Below, one piece after another: positions 24,523 to 33,832 of a stretch of 41,288 nucleotides of DNA. Within the stretch, counting starts at the first letter, position 1, and each line of letters begins with the position of its first letter. The position numbers and the translations under genes are program-made. The stretch spans positions 30,786 to 72,073 of the forward strand of contig JAPOYX010000098.1 of assembly GCA_026706345.1 (NCBI GenBank), in the 5' to 3' direction. Source of the DNA: Gemmatimonadota bacterium (lineage in GTDB: Bacteria; JAAXHH01). Under the pieces are notes generated by a model that worked only from the letters and a program-made list of their open reading frames with translations, did no database searches and was not told the DNA's origin.

Positions 24523-25047
24523 ATGAAATCGCAAGGCTTCTGGCTTACTCTGGCGAGCGTCCTGCTGATGTGCGCAGCGCCGGACGCGGGCGCTATGCGA
24601 AAAGTGCCCCACCCATTTTATATCAGCGTCTGCCAGATCGATCATAACCCGGATCCCGGCACGCTGGAGATGTCATTTCGCATCTTCGCGGACGACCTGG
24701 AACTGGCCCTCGAAACGATGGGGACGGACCGGCTGCGCCTGGGTACCGAGCGCGAAGCCGAAAAGGCGGATCTTTACATAAGTCGTTATCTCGCGCGCCA
24801 TGTCGAAATCGAGATAAACGGCCATCGCGTCGGCGCCGGCTTTCTTGGAAAGGAAGTGGACTCGGACGCAATCTGGTGTTACGTGGAGGTCGAGAACGTC
24901 CCTGTAATAGAAACGATGACCATAACGAATACGCTGCTCCTCGAGACTTTTGAAGATCAGGTCAATCTCGTGCACGTCAACGCCGCCGGCCAGAAGAAGA
25001 GCCTGGTGTTCAACCGGCAGGAGATCAGACAGAAGCTGGACTTCTGA
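24523..25047 (+). CDS. DUF6702-like exported protein
   Basis: The 174-residue protein has a signal peptide (FWLTLASVLLMCAAPDAGA) ending near residue 24. The mature part begins KVPHPFYISVCQIDHN, followed by LEMSFRIFADDLELALETM and later AIWCYVEVENVP. The HPFYxSxxxI and LExxxRxFxDDLExAL pattern is what I know as DUF6702, an envelope protein of Bacteroidota and relatives with no known activity. It may be linked to the exported peptidase upstream, because DUF6702 and M1 peptidase genes are often neighbours; that is memory, not shown here. Confidence 0.75.
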   Translation: MKSQGFWLTLASVLLMCAAPDAGAMRKVPHPFYISVCQIDHNPDPGTLEMSFRIFADDLELALETMGTDRLRLGTEREAEKADLYISRYLARHVEIEINGHRVGAGFLGKEVDSDAIWCYVEVENVPVIETMTITNTLLLETFEDQVNLVHVNAAGQKKSLVFNRQEIRQKLDF

Positions 25048-25089
25048 GCCGTCCTTCGAATTCGCTGTCACCACCTTCATTCCCGGACC

Positions 25090-25602
25090 ATGCCCCAGAA
25101 CCCACGAAATGCAGCCCGTATCGTCGAGTTGGATGAGTTTTCCGGCATTAGATCCGGCCTGGGCACCGTCGTCGCCACCTCCGGCGGGTACGATCCGCTC
25201 CACCCCGGCCATGTCTCCTGCCTGCTGGAATCATCCGCCTATGGCGATACCCTGGCAGTTATCGTCAACGGCGACGGTTTTCTGCGCCGAAAAAAAGGCA
25301 AGCCCTTCATGGATCTCAAGGCTCGTTGCCAGGTCGTCTCCTGTATTCGTGCCGTGGACTACGTCATTCCCTTTGAAATAGATGACGATGATACGGTCCG
25401 CGAGGCCCTGCGGGTGATCCGGCCCCACGTGTTCACCAAGGGCGGAGACCGGACCGACATGTCCAATATCCCCGAGTGGAGCGTCTGCAAGGAACTCGGA
25501 ATCGAAGTGATATCGGGTGTGGGGACGGACAAGGCGTGGAGCAGTTCCGACTACCTGGAATCATGGGGACGATTCTGGGCTGCTCGCGCCGACCGGGGGT
25601 AG
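25090..25602 (+). CDS. Cytidylyltransferase-like nucleotidyltransferase (RfaE-C/GCT family)
   Basis: The 170-residue protein has the nucleotidyltransferase motif GGYDPLHPGHV (about residues 32-42), then MDLKARCQVVSCIRAVDYVIPF, FTKGGDRTDMSNIPE and, near the C-terminus, WSSSDYLESW. The last matches the family's ISSTxLIE/ISS motif. It should join a nucleoside monophosphate from CTP or ATP to a sugar or alcohol phosphate. Specificity between heptose-1-phosphate and glycerol-3-phosphate-like substrates is not readable. The start at 25090 has no clear Shine-Dalgarno. Confidence 0.82.
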   Translation: MPQNPRNAARIVELDEFSGIRSGLGTVVATSGGYDPLHPGHVSCLLESSAYGDTLAVIVNGDGFLRRKKGKPFMDLKARCQVVSCIRAVDYVIPFEIDDDDTVREALRVIRPHVFTKGGDRTDMSNIPEWSVCKELGIEVISGVGTDKAWSSSDYLESWGRFWAARADRG

Positions 25603-25767
25603 GGCCGGATGTTGTATTTGTTGCTTGTCCCGCGTCCGGCGCCGTCTTATAATCCCGTTAACGAAAACCGCCGTATACATTTGTGAACTCGTAGTCACTA
25701 TATACGCCGTATGTACCGCAGTACCGGGGAAATCACCCAGTTTCGCGTGCATGGCACGGAGGATGAA

Positions 25768-26871
25768 ATGGCCGGAACATACCGCGCCGCCGTGATCGGT
25801 CTCGGGCGTATGGGCAGTACCTTCGACGACGAAATCGACCAGGGCGGATCCATTTTCCTGCCGTACTGCCACGCGCCTTCCTATCACGCGGCGCCCGAGG
25901 TGGACCTGGTCGCCGGGGCGGATCCCCACGACGAGCAGCGTTCCATTTTCGGTGATCGCTGGGGCGTCGAGGACAATCACCTGTACGCCGACTACCGGGA
26001 AATGCTTGGCCGGGAGCGCATCGACCTGCTCAGCGTCTGCACCACCGCCCGGATCCGTTCACAGATCGTTCAGGACGCCGCCCGGGCCGACGTGAAAGCC
26101 ATTTGGGCCGAGAAGCCGATCGCCCTGACCCTGGCCGAGGCGGACGCCATGGTGGAGACCTGCGCGAAACACGGCGTCGCCCTGGCCATCAACTGCGCGC
26201 GTCGCTGGCATCCTTTCTTCTCCCATGCGAAGACCATGATCGAAGAAGACGAACTCGGCGAGATCGTCCAGGTGACGGGCTACGGCCAATGCGGTCTTTC
26301 CCACAACGGCAGCCACCTCATCGATATCATCCGGTGCATGGCGGGCGGAAGAGTTGAATGGGTGTACGGCGAGATGGAATCCGACGAGGCCGCGGCGGGC
26401 GAAAAGGATCTGATGGGCAACGGATACCTGGCCTTCGATAACGGGGTCAGGGCCTATGTCCGGGGCATGCCCTGCGGGATCGCGAACTGGGAAATCGACG
26501 TCCTGGGCACGAAGGGCCGCTTCCGCTCGATCGCGAATGGCCAGGACGCCGAGTTGATAAAGTTGCATCCCGGCGGTCCCCGTGGCAGAGGCGTGCCGGG
26601 CCGCATGCCGTTTCCCTGGCCCGCCCGGTACCCGTCCACGGGACTGACCATCGTCGCGGACCTGATTTCGGCCATAGAAAACGGCCATCCGCCGAAATGT
26701 TCGGGAATGGACGGACGCGAGGCGCTGGAAGTAGCCATCGCCCTTCGGGAGTCCCATCGAAGGGAAGGGCAGAAGGTCCATCTACCCGTGCCTGACCGGG
26801 ATCTGGGCATCCTGTCCGCCGAAATACACCAGGACGATGTACCGGCGCGGGTCCGGCGCCTGCAGGGTTAA
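25768..26871 (+). CDS. Gfo/Idh/MocA-family NAD(P)-dependent oxidoreductase
   Basis: The 367-residue protein starts at the ATG at 25768, behind GGAGG; an in-frame ATG at 25711 is upstream of this Shine-Dalgarno and less likely. The Rossmann motif is VIGLGRMGSTF near residue 8. The AEKPIALT segment carries the conserved Lys of the EKP motif, and GLSHNGSHLIDIIRCM holds the catalytic His region. It heads a + strand run with the TIM-barrel protein at 26936 and likely oxidises or epimerises a sugar or inositol-like compound. Confidence 0.88.
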   Translation: MAGTYRAAVIGLGRMGSTFDDEIDQGGSIFLPYCHAPSYHAAPEVDLVAGADPHDEQRSIFGDRWGVEDNHLYADYREMLGRERIDLLSVCTTARIRSQIVQDAARADVKAIWAEKPIALTLAEADAMVETCAKHGVALAINCARRWHPFFSHAKTMIEEDELGEIVQVTGYGQCGLSHNGSHLIDIIRCMAGGRVEWVYGEMESDEAAAGEKDLMGNGYLAFDNGVRAYVRGMPCGIANWEIDVLGTKGRFRSIANGQDAELIKLHPGGPRGRGVPGRMPFPWPARYPSTGLTIVADLISAIENGHPPKCSGMDGREALEVAIALRESHRREGQKVHLPVPDRDLGILSAEIHQDDVPARVRRLQG

Positions 26872-26935
26872 CGCGCTGCCGGATCCGCCGGGAGCAAGTT
26901 GCAGGAGTTAAGTAAGGATTAAACAGGGAGACCGA

Positions 26936-27700
26936 ATGAAGCTCGGATTCGTGACCTACCAGATCGGCCGGGACTGGGACGTGCCCACCGTCATCGACAT
27001 GTGCGGCAGGACGGGTTTCACGGGGGTCGAACTCCGAACCACCCACGCCCACGGCGTGGAAGCCTCGCTGAGTTCAGGCGCGCGGTCGGAAGTCCGCCGA
27101 AGGTTCGAGGGCAGCGGCGTGGACCTGGTGGGTCTCGGCACGGCTTTCGAGTATCATTCGGTCGATCCCGACGAGGTGCGCGCGAACGTGGCGGGCACTA
27201 TCGAGTACGCGAGGTTGGCGGCCGATCTCGGTTGTCCGGGAGTCAAGGTGCGTCCGAACGGACTTCAGACGGAAGTGGGCATCCCGGAAGAGGCGACGCT
27301 CGAACAGATCGGAAAGGCCGTGGGAGAATGCGCGGAAGCGGCCGACGGCCTCGGCGTGCAGATCCGGGTCGAAGTGCACGGCCGGGACACCCAGGAGCCG
27401 AGGCGCATGCGCGCCATCATGGACCACGCGGACCATCCGAACGCGCGCATTTGCTGGAACTCCAATTTCGGTGAGGTTGTGGACGGGTCCGTCGAGGCCA
27501 ACTACCGGCTGCTGAGCCACAAGATCGGCCTGGTGCACATCACCGAAATCTATCGCGCCGAATATCCCTGGCGGGAGCTCTTCCGGCTGCTCAAAGCGGA
27601 CGGTTACGAAGGCTACACGCTTGCGGAAATCGACCACAGCCCCGAACCCGAACGGCTGATGGGCTATTACAGGGCGCTCTGGGAAGCTTACCAGGCGTAA
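26936..27700 (+). CDS. Xylose-isomerase-like TIM-barrel protein (sugar phosphate isomerase/epimerase)
   Basis: The 254-residue protein starts MKLGFVTYQIGRDWDVPTVID and carries the barrel landmarks GFTGVELRTTHAHGVE, LVGLGTAFEYHS, LGCPGVKVRPNG, IRVEVHGRDTQEP, ICWNSNFGEVV, HITEIYRAEYPW and YTLAEIDHS. His and Glu at strand ends (EVHG, WNSN, HITE) fit a metal site of the AP_endonuc_2 family. An AGGGAGACC element precedes the ATG. It is a likely partner of the preceding oxidoreductase in sugar or polyol use. Confidence 0.87.
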   Translation: MKLGFVTYQIGRDWDVPTVIDMCGRTGFTGVELRTTHAHGVEASLSSGARSEVRRRFEGSGVDLVGLGTAFEYHSVDPDEVRANVAGTIEYARLAADLGCPGVKVRPNGLQTEVGIPEEATLEQIGKAVGECAEAADGLGVQIRVEVHGRDTQEPRRMRAIMDHADHPNARICWNSNFGEVVDGSVEANYRLLSHKIGLVHITEIYRAEYPWRELFRLLKADGYEGYTLAEIDHSPEPERLMGYYRALWEAYQA

Positions 27701-27802
27701 GCGTCTACGCGACGCGCACCAGGATTGACGGCGGCCGTATCGCTTCCCGGTATCGCCCGCTCGAACCTGCGGTCCGGTCCATTTGAGAGGAATCTTCAAC
27801 AA

Positions 27803-29128
27803 ATGACAACGGCACAGAAAACGACGCAGGAGGCCATCTACCGCGAAAGGACGCCGGGATCCTACGAGGCGTTCATACGCTCGGGTGAATTCATGCCCGG
27901 CGTGGCCAAAGGAGCCTACTACTACGCGCCGTACCCGGTCACGGTGGAACGGGCCGAAGGCTGTCATCTGTATGACGTGGACGGCAACGAGTACGTGGAT
28001 TTCGCCAATCACCACACGACGCAGATCCTGGGGCACAATCATCCTGCCATAGTCCGGGCCGTGGAGCGACAGCTTGCGCACGGCATCGCCGTGGCCGCAC
28101 CCATGGGGGTCGAAACGGCGCTGGCCGAAGCGCTGTGCCGAAGGGTGAAGTCCCTGGACATGGTCCGGTTCTGCAACTCCGGGACGGAGGCTACGCTGCA
28201 CGCGATCCGGTTGGCCCGGGAGTACACGGGCCGGCACATCATCGCCAAGTTCGAAGGGGGATACCACGGCAGCCACGACGCCGTGGAAATCAGCACTTCA
28301 CCCGACCCGGCGAAGGCGGGGCCGTCCGACCGTCCGATACCCGTAGCCGGCGCCGGGGGCATGCCCCCCAACGCCACCGACAACGTAATCATTCTCCCCT
28401 TCGACGACGAGGCCGCCGTCGAAGCGATTGTCGCGGAACGACGCCATGAGTTGGCGGCCGTGATACTCGACCCCAAGACGGGCGTCATCCCCCAGCGATT
28501 GGATTTTGTGAAGGCGGTACGCGAGATCACCGCTAAATACGAGGTGCTCCTGATCCTTGACGAAATAGTCGGTTTCCGTGCGTCGCCGGGCGGCGTACAA
28601 GCGCAGTGCGGCATCTTGCCCGACCTGAGCACCTACGGAAAGATCGTGGGCGGTGGGTTTCCGGTAGGGGCCTTCGGCGGCCGAAAGGAACTGATGTCCC
28701 TCATGGATCCCACGCGGGGCAAGGCGCGGGTGTTCCAGAGCGGTTCGTTCAGCGCCCACCCGGTCTCCATGGCCGCGGGCCTCGCCATGCTGGAAGTGCT
28801 GACGCCCGATGTGTACGCCCGGCTGGACCGCCTCACCGACCGCCTGGTGAACGGCCTCGAGGATGTATTCGCCCATACCGGCACCGGGGCGACGGCGGTC
28901 GCGTCCGGCTCGACTTTCAGTATCTACTTCACGAGGGGGCCGATCCGGACCTACCGCGCCGTGGCCGCGGCGGACAAGCGTCCCGTATCCGATGTTTACC
29001 TGGCCCTGCTGAACCGGGGTTGTTATCTGTCGAACGGCCTCGCCATGAACTGCCTTTCCGCGGCCATGGACGAATCGCATATCGACGGCCTCGTGGCGGT
29101 CGTGGCCGAGGTGCTGGAAGAAAACTGA
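27803..29128 (+). CDS. Class III aminotransferase, glutamate-1-semialdehyde-aminomutase-like
   Basis: The 441-residue PLP enzyme starts at the ATG at 27803 after GAGAGGAAT; an in-frame ATG at 27725 is less likely. Landmarks are DVDGNEYVDF, the PLP-phosphate region FCNSGTEATLHAIRLAREYTGR, ILDEIVGFR, and the PLP lysine Lys280 in STYGKIVGGGFPVGAFGG. The GxxGxPVGAFGG pattern puts it nearest to glutamate-1-semialdehyde 2,1-aminomutase-type enzymes. The absence of hem genes nearby and the catabolic neighbours suggest an amino-compound aminotransferase instead. Confidence 0.9.
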   Translation: MTTAQKTTQEAIYRERTPGSYEAFIRSGEFMPGVAKGAYYYAPYPVTVERAEGCHLYDVDGNEYVDFANHHTTQILGHNHPAIVRAVERQLAHGIAVAAPMGVETALAEALCRRVKSLDMVRFCNSGTEATLHAIRLAREYTGRHIIAKFEGGYHGSHDAVEISTSPDPAKAGPSDRPIPVAGAGGMPPNATDNVIILPFDDEAAVEAIVAERRHELAAVILDPKTGVIPQRLDFVKAVREITAKYEVLLILDEIVGFRASPGGVQAQCGILPDLSTYGKIVGGGFPVGAFGGRKELMSLMDPTRGKARVFQSGSFSAHPVSMAAGLAMLEVLTPDVYARLDRLTDRLVNGLEDVFAHTGTGATAVASGSTFSIYFTRGPIRTYRAVAAADKRPVSDVYLALLNRGCYLSNGLAMNCLSAAMDESHIDGLVAVVAEVLEEN

Positions 29129-29190
29129 CGTCCTGGCCGGGTCACGCCGGTCCGTCTTCATCGAAAGACCAATCAAACAGGAACAGAACC

Positions 29191-30849
29191 ATGTCCCATG
29201 CTTTGAAGTGCGCTACGGCCATACTCGGAGCGGTCGCCGTCTTCTTTCTGATTCCCCTGCTGATTGCGGCGCAGGGCGGTTCCGGGGAATCGGCCGCCCG
29301 TCCCCTGCCCCCGGACGCATCCCCGCGGGATCAGCAGGTCTTCCGTTACATGAGCCCGGAACCCCGCACGCTCGACTCGGCCATCAACGACTATGACACC
29401 GAAGATACCATCATCCCCTTCGAGCCCCTGCTCCGGCGCGATCCGAACTGGAATCCGGAACCCGCGGCCGCCGACAGCTACGTGTCTTCCCCGGACGGCA
29501 AGACGTGGACCTTCAACCTGCGGCAGGGCGCCAGGTGGAGCGACGGCCGCCCCGTCACGGCCCATGACTTCGTGTATTCCTTCCGGCGCATGCTGGATCC
29601 GCAGGAGGCCAACCCATACGGGTTCTTCTACCACGATTTCAAGAACGCAAGGCCCATAAACCGCGGCGAGATCAAGGACCTGACCCAGCTGGGCGTCCGC
29701 GCCGTCGACGATCTGACTCTGGTCATCGAGACGGAGAAGTCGGCCCCGTACCTGCCGTACATCGTATCCTACGGGAACGCGCTGCCCGTACCGCCATGGC
29801 AGGTTGAAAAGTACGAAAGGAAATGGACCCGTCTCGAAAACATCGTCTCGAATTCGGGCTTCAAACTGTCGGAGTGGGTCACGGGCAGTCATATGACCCT
29901 GGTCCCGGACCCCATGTACAACGGGCCCCACAAGCCCTACCTGGAGAAGGTCATCCATCCCTTCCGCAACGCGGCGGTGGCCACGGTCCTCGCCTACGAG
30001 AACAACGAGGTGGACCGCGAGCTCGTCGACGTAACCGACATGCCCCGCATCCTGGCCGATCCCGAACTCGCGCCGGACCTGGTCAAAGTGGCCGCGCGGG
30101 CATCTTGGTATCTCTTCTACCGCACCCGGCAGCCGCCCTTCGACGACGTGCGGGTCCGGGAAGCCTTTACCCGGGCGATCGACCGGGAGGTTATCACCCG
30201 CCTCCTCCTGGGCGGCACGGCCGTCCCCGCCTACTCCATGATCCCGCCCGAATTCGCCGAGTACAACGGACCGGCCATGCAGCCCTACCAGGCCTACGAT
30301 CCGGCAAAGGCCCGGGAACTGATCCGGGAAGCCGGCTATCCCCGTGGGAGGGGGTTCCCGCGGCAGGAGATGTGGCTGCGGGCGCCGAACCCCACGATCA
30401 AGCGGATCAGCGAAGCCATCATGGCCATGCTGAAGGAGAACATCGGGGTCGATGTCACCATCCGGGCCGCCGACCGTACCATGTATATGAACAACATGTA
30501 CAACTGGCGCATGAACCTGGGGCTGATCGTGTTCTACGCCGACTATCTCGATCCGCGCAACATGCTCGACATGATCTGGCACTCGCAACCGCAGGGGTAC
30601 GGCCGGTCGGACTGGACGAACGCGGAATTCGACCGGCTGGTGGAACAGGCGGCCTCCGAGCTGGACAGGCAAAAGCGCCGCGCGCTTTACGCGGAGGCGG
30701 AGGAGATCATGGTGTCGGACTACGCCGGGTCCTTCCTGTTCCATCCGGTTAACCTGGAGCTCAGGAAGCCCTGGGTGAAGGGGATGACGGAAAACCCGGA
30801 CGGCACCGTCGGGGCCATGGATTATACGCGCGTTTACATCGCCCGCTGA
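29191..30849 (+). CDS. Peptide/nickel-type ABC transporter substrate-binding protein (SBP_bac_5)
   Basis: The 552-residue protein has a signal peptide (TAILGAVAVFFLIPLLIAA) with no lipobox cysteine, so it is likely a free periplasmic protein. Family marks are EPRTLDSAIN, the W-SDGRPVTAHDFVYSFRRML segment, and RVREAFTRAIDREVI near residue 327. It follows the aminotransferase by 62 bp and is ended by a strong terminator. No permease or ATPase genes follow, so the transporter partners lie elsewhere, or it works as an orphan binding protein. Oligopeptides or a related ligand are likely. Confidence 0.9.
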   Translation: MSHALKCATAILGAVAVFFLIPLLIAAQGGSGESAARPLPPDASPRDQQVFRYMSPEPRTLDSAINDYDTEDTIIPFEPLLRRDPNWNPEPAAADSYVSSPDGKTWTFNLRQGARWSDGRPVTAHDFVYSFRRMLDPQEANPYGFFYHDFKNARPINRGEIKDLTQLGVRAVDDLTLVIETEKSAPYLPYIVSYGNALPVPPWQVEKYERKWTRLENIVSNSGFKLSEWVTGSHMTLVPDPMYNGPHKPYLEKVIHPFRNAAVATVLAYENNEVDRELVDVTDMPRILADPELAPDLVKVAARASWYLFYRTRQPPFDDVRVREAFTRAIDREVITRLLLGGTAVPAYSMIPPEFAEYNGPAMQPYQAYDPAKARELIREAGYPRGRGFPRQEMWLRAPNPTIKRISEAIMAMLKENIGVDVTIRAADRTMYMNNMYNWRMNLGLIVFYADYLDPRNMLDMIWHSQPQGYGRSDWTNAEFDRLVEQAASELDRQKRRALYAEAEEIMVSDYAGSFLFHPVNLELRKPWVKGMTENPDGTVGAMDYTRVYIAR

Positions 30850-30948
30850 TGAGCCCGCTGACGATCTTCCGCGGGGAAGCGCCGCAATGCCCGTAGCGCC
30901 GCAGGAAGTTTAGTACTGTAAGGATCTTACTCCGCAGGGGAAATGCAA

Positions 30949-30983
30949 AAAGCCTCCGCGTGAATTCAAAACGCGGAGGCTTT
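30949..30983. terminator. Bidirectional intrinsic terminator after the binding-protein gene
   Basis: A perfect 12-bp inverted repeat, AAAGCCTCCGCG (30949-30960) and CGCGGAGGCTTT (30972-30983), with an 11-base loop, sits between two converging genes. It has A and T runs suited to stopping both transcripts. Confidence 0.85.
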
Positions 30984-31022
30984 ACTGTATAATTCCGTGT
31001 AATCCGTAGTTCCCGACGCCGC

Positions 31023-31616
31023 TTACCGGATCGCGTCCTTCATCTGGGCGACGATGTCCCGTATCGACTTGGCGTTTCGGGCCCTGGGCGCCAGGCTCAG
31101 GTATTTCTCGTAGGATTTGATCGCGTTGGGATAGTCCTCCCGGGTCTGGTACAGGATACCCAGGTTATAGTGCCAGTTCGCCTTCCTGCCGTTGATCCGG
31201 ATAGCCGCCTGGTACGAGCGAATGGCGTTTCTGGTGCTCTTGATCTTCCGGTAGGCGCCGCCCAGTGCGGCGTGGGCATCGGCGTACCTGGCGTCGAGCT
31301 GTGTGGCCTTCTGGTATGACTTGATCGCGTTGGACGTCTGGCGTGCCTTTTCCTGGGACAGACCCAGGTTGTAGTAGGCTTCCTTGTAATCTTCCTTCAA
31401 CTCGACGGCCTTCTGAAAGGCGCCGATGGCGTCCGAGTACTGTCCCGCCTTGTAGTACGCGATGCCGAGATTGTAGTGACGCGGGGGGTCGTCCGGCATG
31501 GCGTCAACTTTCGTCTTCGCGTCCGCGATCGTCTGGGCCTGCACCACCGGGGCGGCGATCAGCGCGGCCAGAACGGTAAAAGCGGCAAGACAGTTCAACT
31601 TCCTGATGCGTGTCAT
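31023..31616 (-). CDS. Exported TPR-repeat protein
   Basis: The 197-residue protein starts at the ATG at 31616, 8 bases after GGAGGA. A signal peptide (LNCLAAFTVLAALIAAPVVQA) is followed by four to five TPR units: RHYNLGIAYYKAGQYSDAIGAF, EAYYNLGLSQEKARQTSNAIKSY, DAHAALGGAYRKIKSTRNAIRSY, and WHYNLGILYQTREDYPNAIKSY. Each has the W/L-G-Y-A-P spacing of tetratricopeptide repeats. It should be periplasmic and mediate protein contacts; the partner is unknown. An in-frame ATG 13 codons upstream would add a sequence that does not fit a signal peptide. Confidence 0.85.
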   Translation of the reverse strand: MTRIRKLNCLAAFTVLAALIAAPVVQAQTIADAKTKVDAMPDDPPRHYNLGIAYYKAGQYSDAIGAFQKAVELKEDYKEAYYNLGLSQEKARQTSNAIKSYQKATQLDARYADAHAALGGAYRKIKSTRNAIRSYQAAIRINGRKANWHYNLGILYQTREDYPNAIKSYEKYLSLAPRARNAKSIRDIVAQMKDAIR

Positions 31617-31709
31617 CCTGATTCCTCCGTTGGATAACTTGGAACAAATGGGCACTGAGTATTAATGGACAATTGGGATGCTTAAGCGTATATTGAGTCC
31701 AAGATGAAT

Positions 31710-31738
31710 ATAATACGGTATTTTGCTATGAAATGCAA
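31710..31738 (-). promoter_or_regulatory. Candidate promoter of the TPR gene
   Basis: On the - strand TTGCAT (31733-31738), a 17-base spacer and TATTAT (31710-31715) lie in an AT-rich 182-bp divergent region. The -10 is strong, the -35 weak. Confidence 0.4.
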
Positions 31739-31798
31739 GCTATATTCTCAACAATCAGTGGGCGGCGATACGGAGACAGAAGATCGAGGGGGCCATCG

Positions 31799-32347
31799 AT
31801 GACACATTACACTGTCGATGAATTTCTGGCCGACGCACGGCGAATCGTACACGAAAACGGCGTCAGAGACGGACTGGAATCCATCAGGAAGAATACCGAA
31901 CGGTTGCTCGGCCGGACCGACCTGCTCGAAACCTACGTAGACATGGACGAATACCAGGGCCATACGGTGATCGGCCACGATCCGGAGACGGACATTCACG
32001 TCATCGTCCATGGCGGACGCAAGGGCGCGACGTCCCCGCCCCACGATCACGGTCCGTGCAGCGTTATTTACGGCAACTATACGGGACACACCGTAATGCG
32101 GCGGTGGAACCGGCTGGACGATGGGGGGTCGGAGGGGCCGGCCCGTCTCGAGGTGGCCAGGGAATACACCGTCGGCGCGGGCGAGGCGACCGCTTTCGCG
32201 GAAGGGGATATCCACTCCATCGACTATCCCGACGGCGCCTTCTTCGTTCGCGTGACCGTGGGTGACGTGGAAAAGCAGAAAACGCGCCGTTTCGATCTCG
32301 AACGGGGGATCGTGGAGATCGATGACCGGGCCGCTCGGGCGGGATAG
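31799..32347 (+). CDS. Cysteine-dioxygenase-like cupin
   Basis: The 182-residue protein starts at the ATG at 31799 behind GAGGGGG. An alpha-helical N-terminus (TVDEFLADARRIVHENG) precedes a cupin core: the metal motif PPHDHGPCSVIYGNYTGHTVMRRW (His-x-His), later DIHSIDYPDG with the third His. This layout, a helical head and then HxH...H, resembles cysteine/thiol dioxygenases and their predicted metal-dependent relatives. It is likely a mononuclear-iron enzyme acting on a thiol or amino compound. The substrate is not determined. Confidence 0.75.
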   Translation: MTHYTVDEFLADARRIVHENGVRDGLESIRKNTERLLGRTDLLETYVDMDEYQGHTVIGHDPETDIHVIVHGGRKGATSPPHDHGPCSVIYGNYTGHTVMRRWNRLDDGGSEGPARLEVAREYTVGAGEATAFAEGDIHSIDYPDGAFFVRVTVGDVEKQKTRRFDLERGIVEIDDRAARAG

Positions 32348-32428
32348 CGGCCACGATCCGCCGACCCACAGCCCGTACTCAATCAAATCAAAGCCGGACC
32401 GACCACCTGTTTCAGGTTATCTCGACCG

Positions 32429-33382
32429 ATGTCCGTCCTTGAAAACAGCGCGAAACAGCCCCCGGTAAAACCCACCGATATCGTTCCGCCTGACCGGCTG
32501 AGTCCGTTGCTCCGGCGGCGCAACCTGCCGGGCTTTATCTTCCTCGCAGGGCACGCGGCGACCACGCTGTTCACCGGATACCTGCTGTCGCTTGCCCCGG
32601 GTTCGTGGTGGCTGGCGCCGGCCCTGGCGGTACATGGCGCCATCGTGGTGCACTGGTTCGCGCCCTTCCACGAGTGCTCCCACGGAACGGCCTTCAGAAG
32701 CGCGGCGATGAACCGGATCGTAGGCTGGATTACCGGCACGGGGCTGTTTCTCATTCCCGCGTACTTTCGCTACGAGCACCTGGCCCATCACTCCCACACG
32801 CAGATCACCGGGGACGATCCCGAGATGATCCCCATGGCGGAACGCCTGGGCGGCTATCTCTGGTATACGACGGGCATTCCCTATTTCTACAGTAACCTGA
32901 CCGCCCTGGCGCGGATGCTCTTCGGGCGGTTCAACGCCGTCGAACGGAAGTTCCTTCCCGGGAGAGCACGCGGAAACGTGGTGATGGAGGCCTGGAGCAT
33001 GGTCCTGGCCTACGGCGCGCTGGCGACCGTATCGGTCTGGTTCGACACGATGGCCGTGGTCCTGTACTGGCTGGCGCCCCGTTTCCTGGGCGAGCCCGTC
33101 ATGCGCCTCATACGCATGTCCGAACACACGGGCTGCCCCCGCGTGCGCCATATCCTGCTCAACACGCGGACCGTGCTGACCATCCCGCTGGTCCGGTGGC
33201 TGAACTGGAACAACGCGTACCACGCCGAACACCACGCCATTCCCACCGTACCCTTTCACGCCTTGGGCGACCTGCACCGGATCATGGGCCCCCACTTCGA
33301 GGAAGTGCGCCCGGGGTACGTGAATACGCAGATACACCTGGTGGCGAACGGAATGAAGAACAGCGCGGCGCGGGGCGGCTGA
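32429..33382 (+). CDS. Membrane fatty-acid desaturase (FA_desaturase family)
   Basis: The 317-residue membrane protein has the three histidine boxes: His81-ECSH85, HLAHHSHT (117-124) and His265-AEHH269, with hydrophobic segments near residues 34-52 and 57-80 and others between the second and third boxes. It should use a di-iron site to insert a double bond or hydroxyl in an acyl chain. The box pattern (HxxxH, HxxHH, HxxHH) separates it from the AlkB-like protein at 713, which has a HYG motif. The fatty-acid or carotenoid branch is not decidable here. Confidence 0.87.
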   Translation: MSVLENSAKQPPVKPTDIVPPDRLSPLLRRRNLPGFIFLAGHAATTLFTGYLLSLAPGSWWLAPALAVHGAIVVHWFAPFHECSHGTAFRSAAMNRIVGWITGTGLFLIPAYFRYEHLAHHSHTQITGDDPEMIPMAERLGGYLWYTTGIPYFYSNLTALARMLFGRFNAVERKFLPGRARGNVVMEAWSMVLAYGALATVSVWFDTMAVVLYWLAPRFLGEPVMRLIRMSEHTGCPRVRHILLNTRTVLTIPLVRWLNWNNAYHAEHHAIPTVPFHALGDLHRIMGPHFEEVRPGYVNTQIHLVANGMKNSAARGG

Positions 33383-33396
33383 CCGGCGGGCCGGTC
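33381..33396. terminator. GC-rich hairpin between converging genes
   Basis: GACCGG-CGGG-CCGGTC forms a 6-bp stem over the stop codons of the desaturase gene and the cupin gene. It is short and lacks a T-run, so the terminator role is tentative. Confidence 0.4.
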
Positions 33397-33786
33397 TCAG
33401 GCGGTATCCGGGGCGTCGTCTTTGGGGGGAACGACGCACAGGAATCCGAGCGGTTCTTCGCCTGTGCTTTCGAACTGGTGTTGTTCGTTGGGGGCGATGT
33501 ATACCACGTCGCCCGGCCCCACGTCATGTACGTCCCACCCGATGAGCACCTTCGCCCGGCCCCGCAGGATGTATATTCCGTGGTCATGGGCGTGGCGGTC
33601 GAAGGAGGACTGGCCGCCGGGCTCGATTTCGAAGTAGCGCACGGAGAAATTGTTCGCGCCGTCGTCGGGGCCGATCACCACCCGGACCGACCCGCCTACC
33701 GCTCCGCCCTTGCTGTAGGGAACCATCTCCACCCCCGACCAGTCGTTTGCTCCGTTCTGGCCGCGGTGCTTGTGTACTACGCCCAT
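33397..33786 (-). CDS. Small cupin protein
   Basis: The 129-residue single-domain cupin has motif 1 in FDRHAHDHGIYILRGRAKVLIG, with H-x-H and a conserved Gly, and motif 2 in GPGDVVYIAPNEQHQFESTG with the second His. It may bind a metal and serve as an isomerase, dioxygenase or binding protein. Its stop lies 15 bp from the end of the desaturase gene on the other strand. The ferritin-like gene at 33833 lies 46 bp upstream on the same strand. Its natural ligand is unknown. Confidence 0.82.
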   Translation of the reverse strand: MGVVHKHRGQNGANDWSGVEMVPYSKGGAVGGSVRVVIGPDDGANNFSVRYFEIEPGGQSSFDRHAHDHGIYILRGRAKVLIGWDVHDVGPGDVVYIAPNEQHQFESTGEEPLGFLCVVPPKDDAPDTA

Positions 33787-33832
33787 GTCATGCCTTTCGC
33801 GGCGTCATTCATTTCACGCGTAAAGTGAAGAT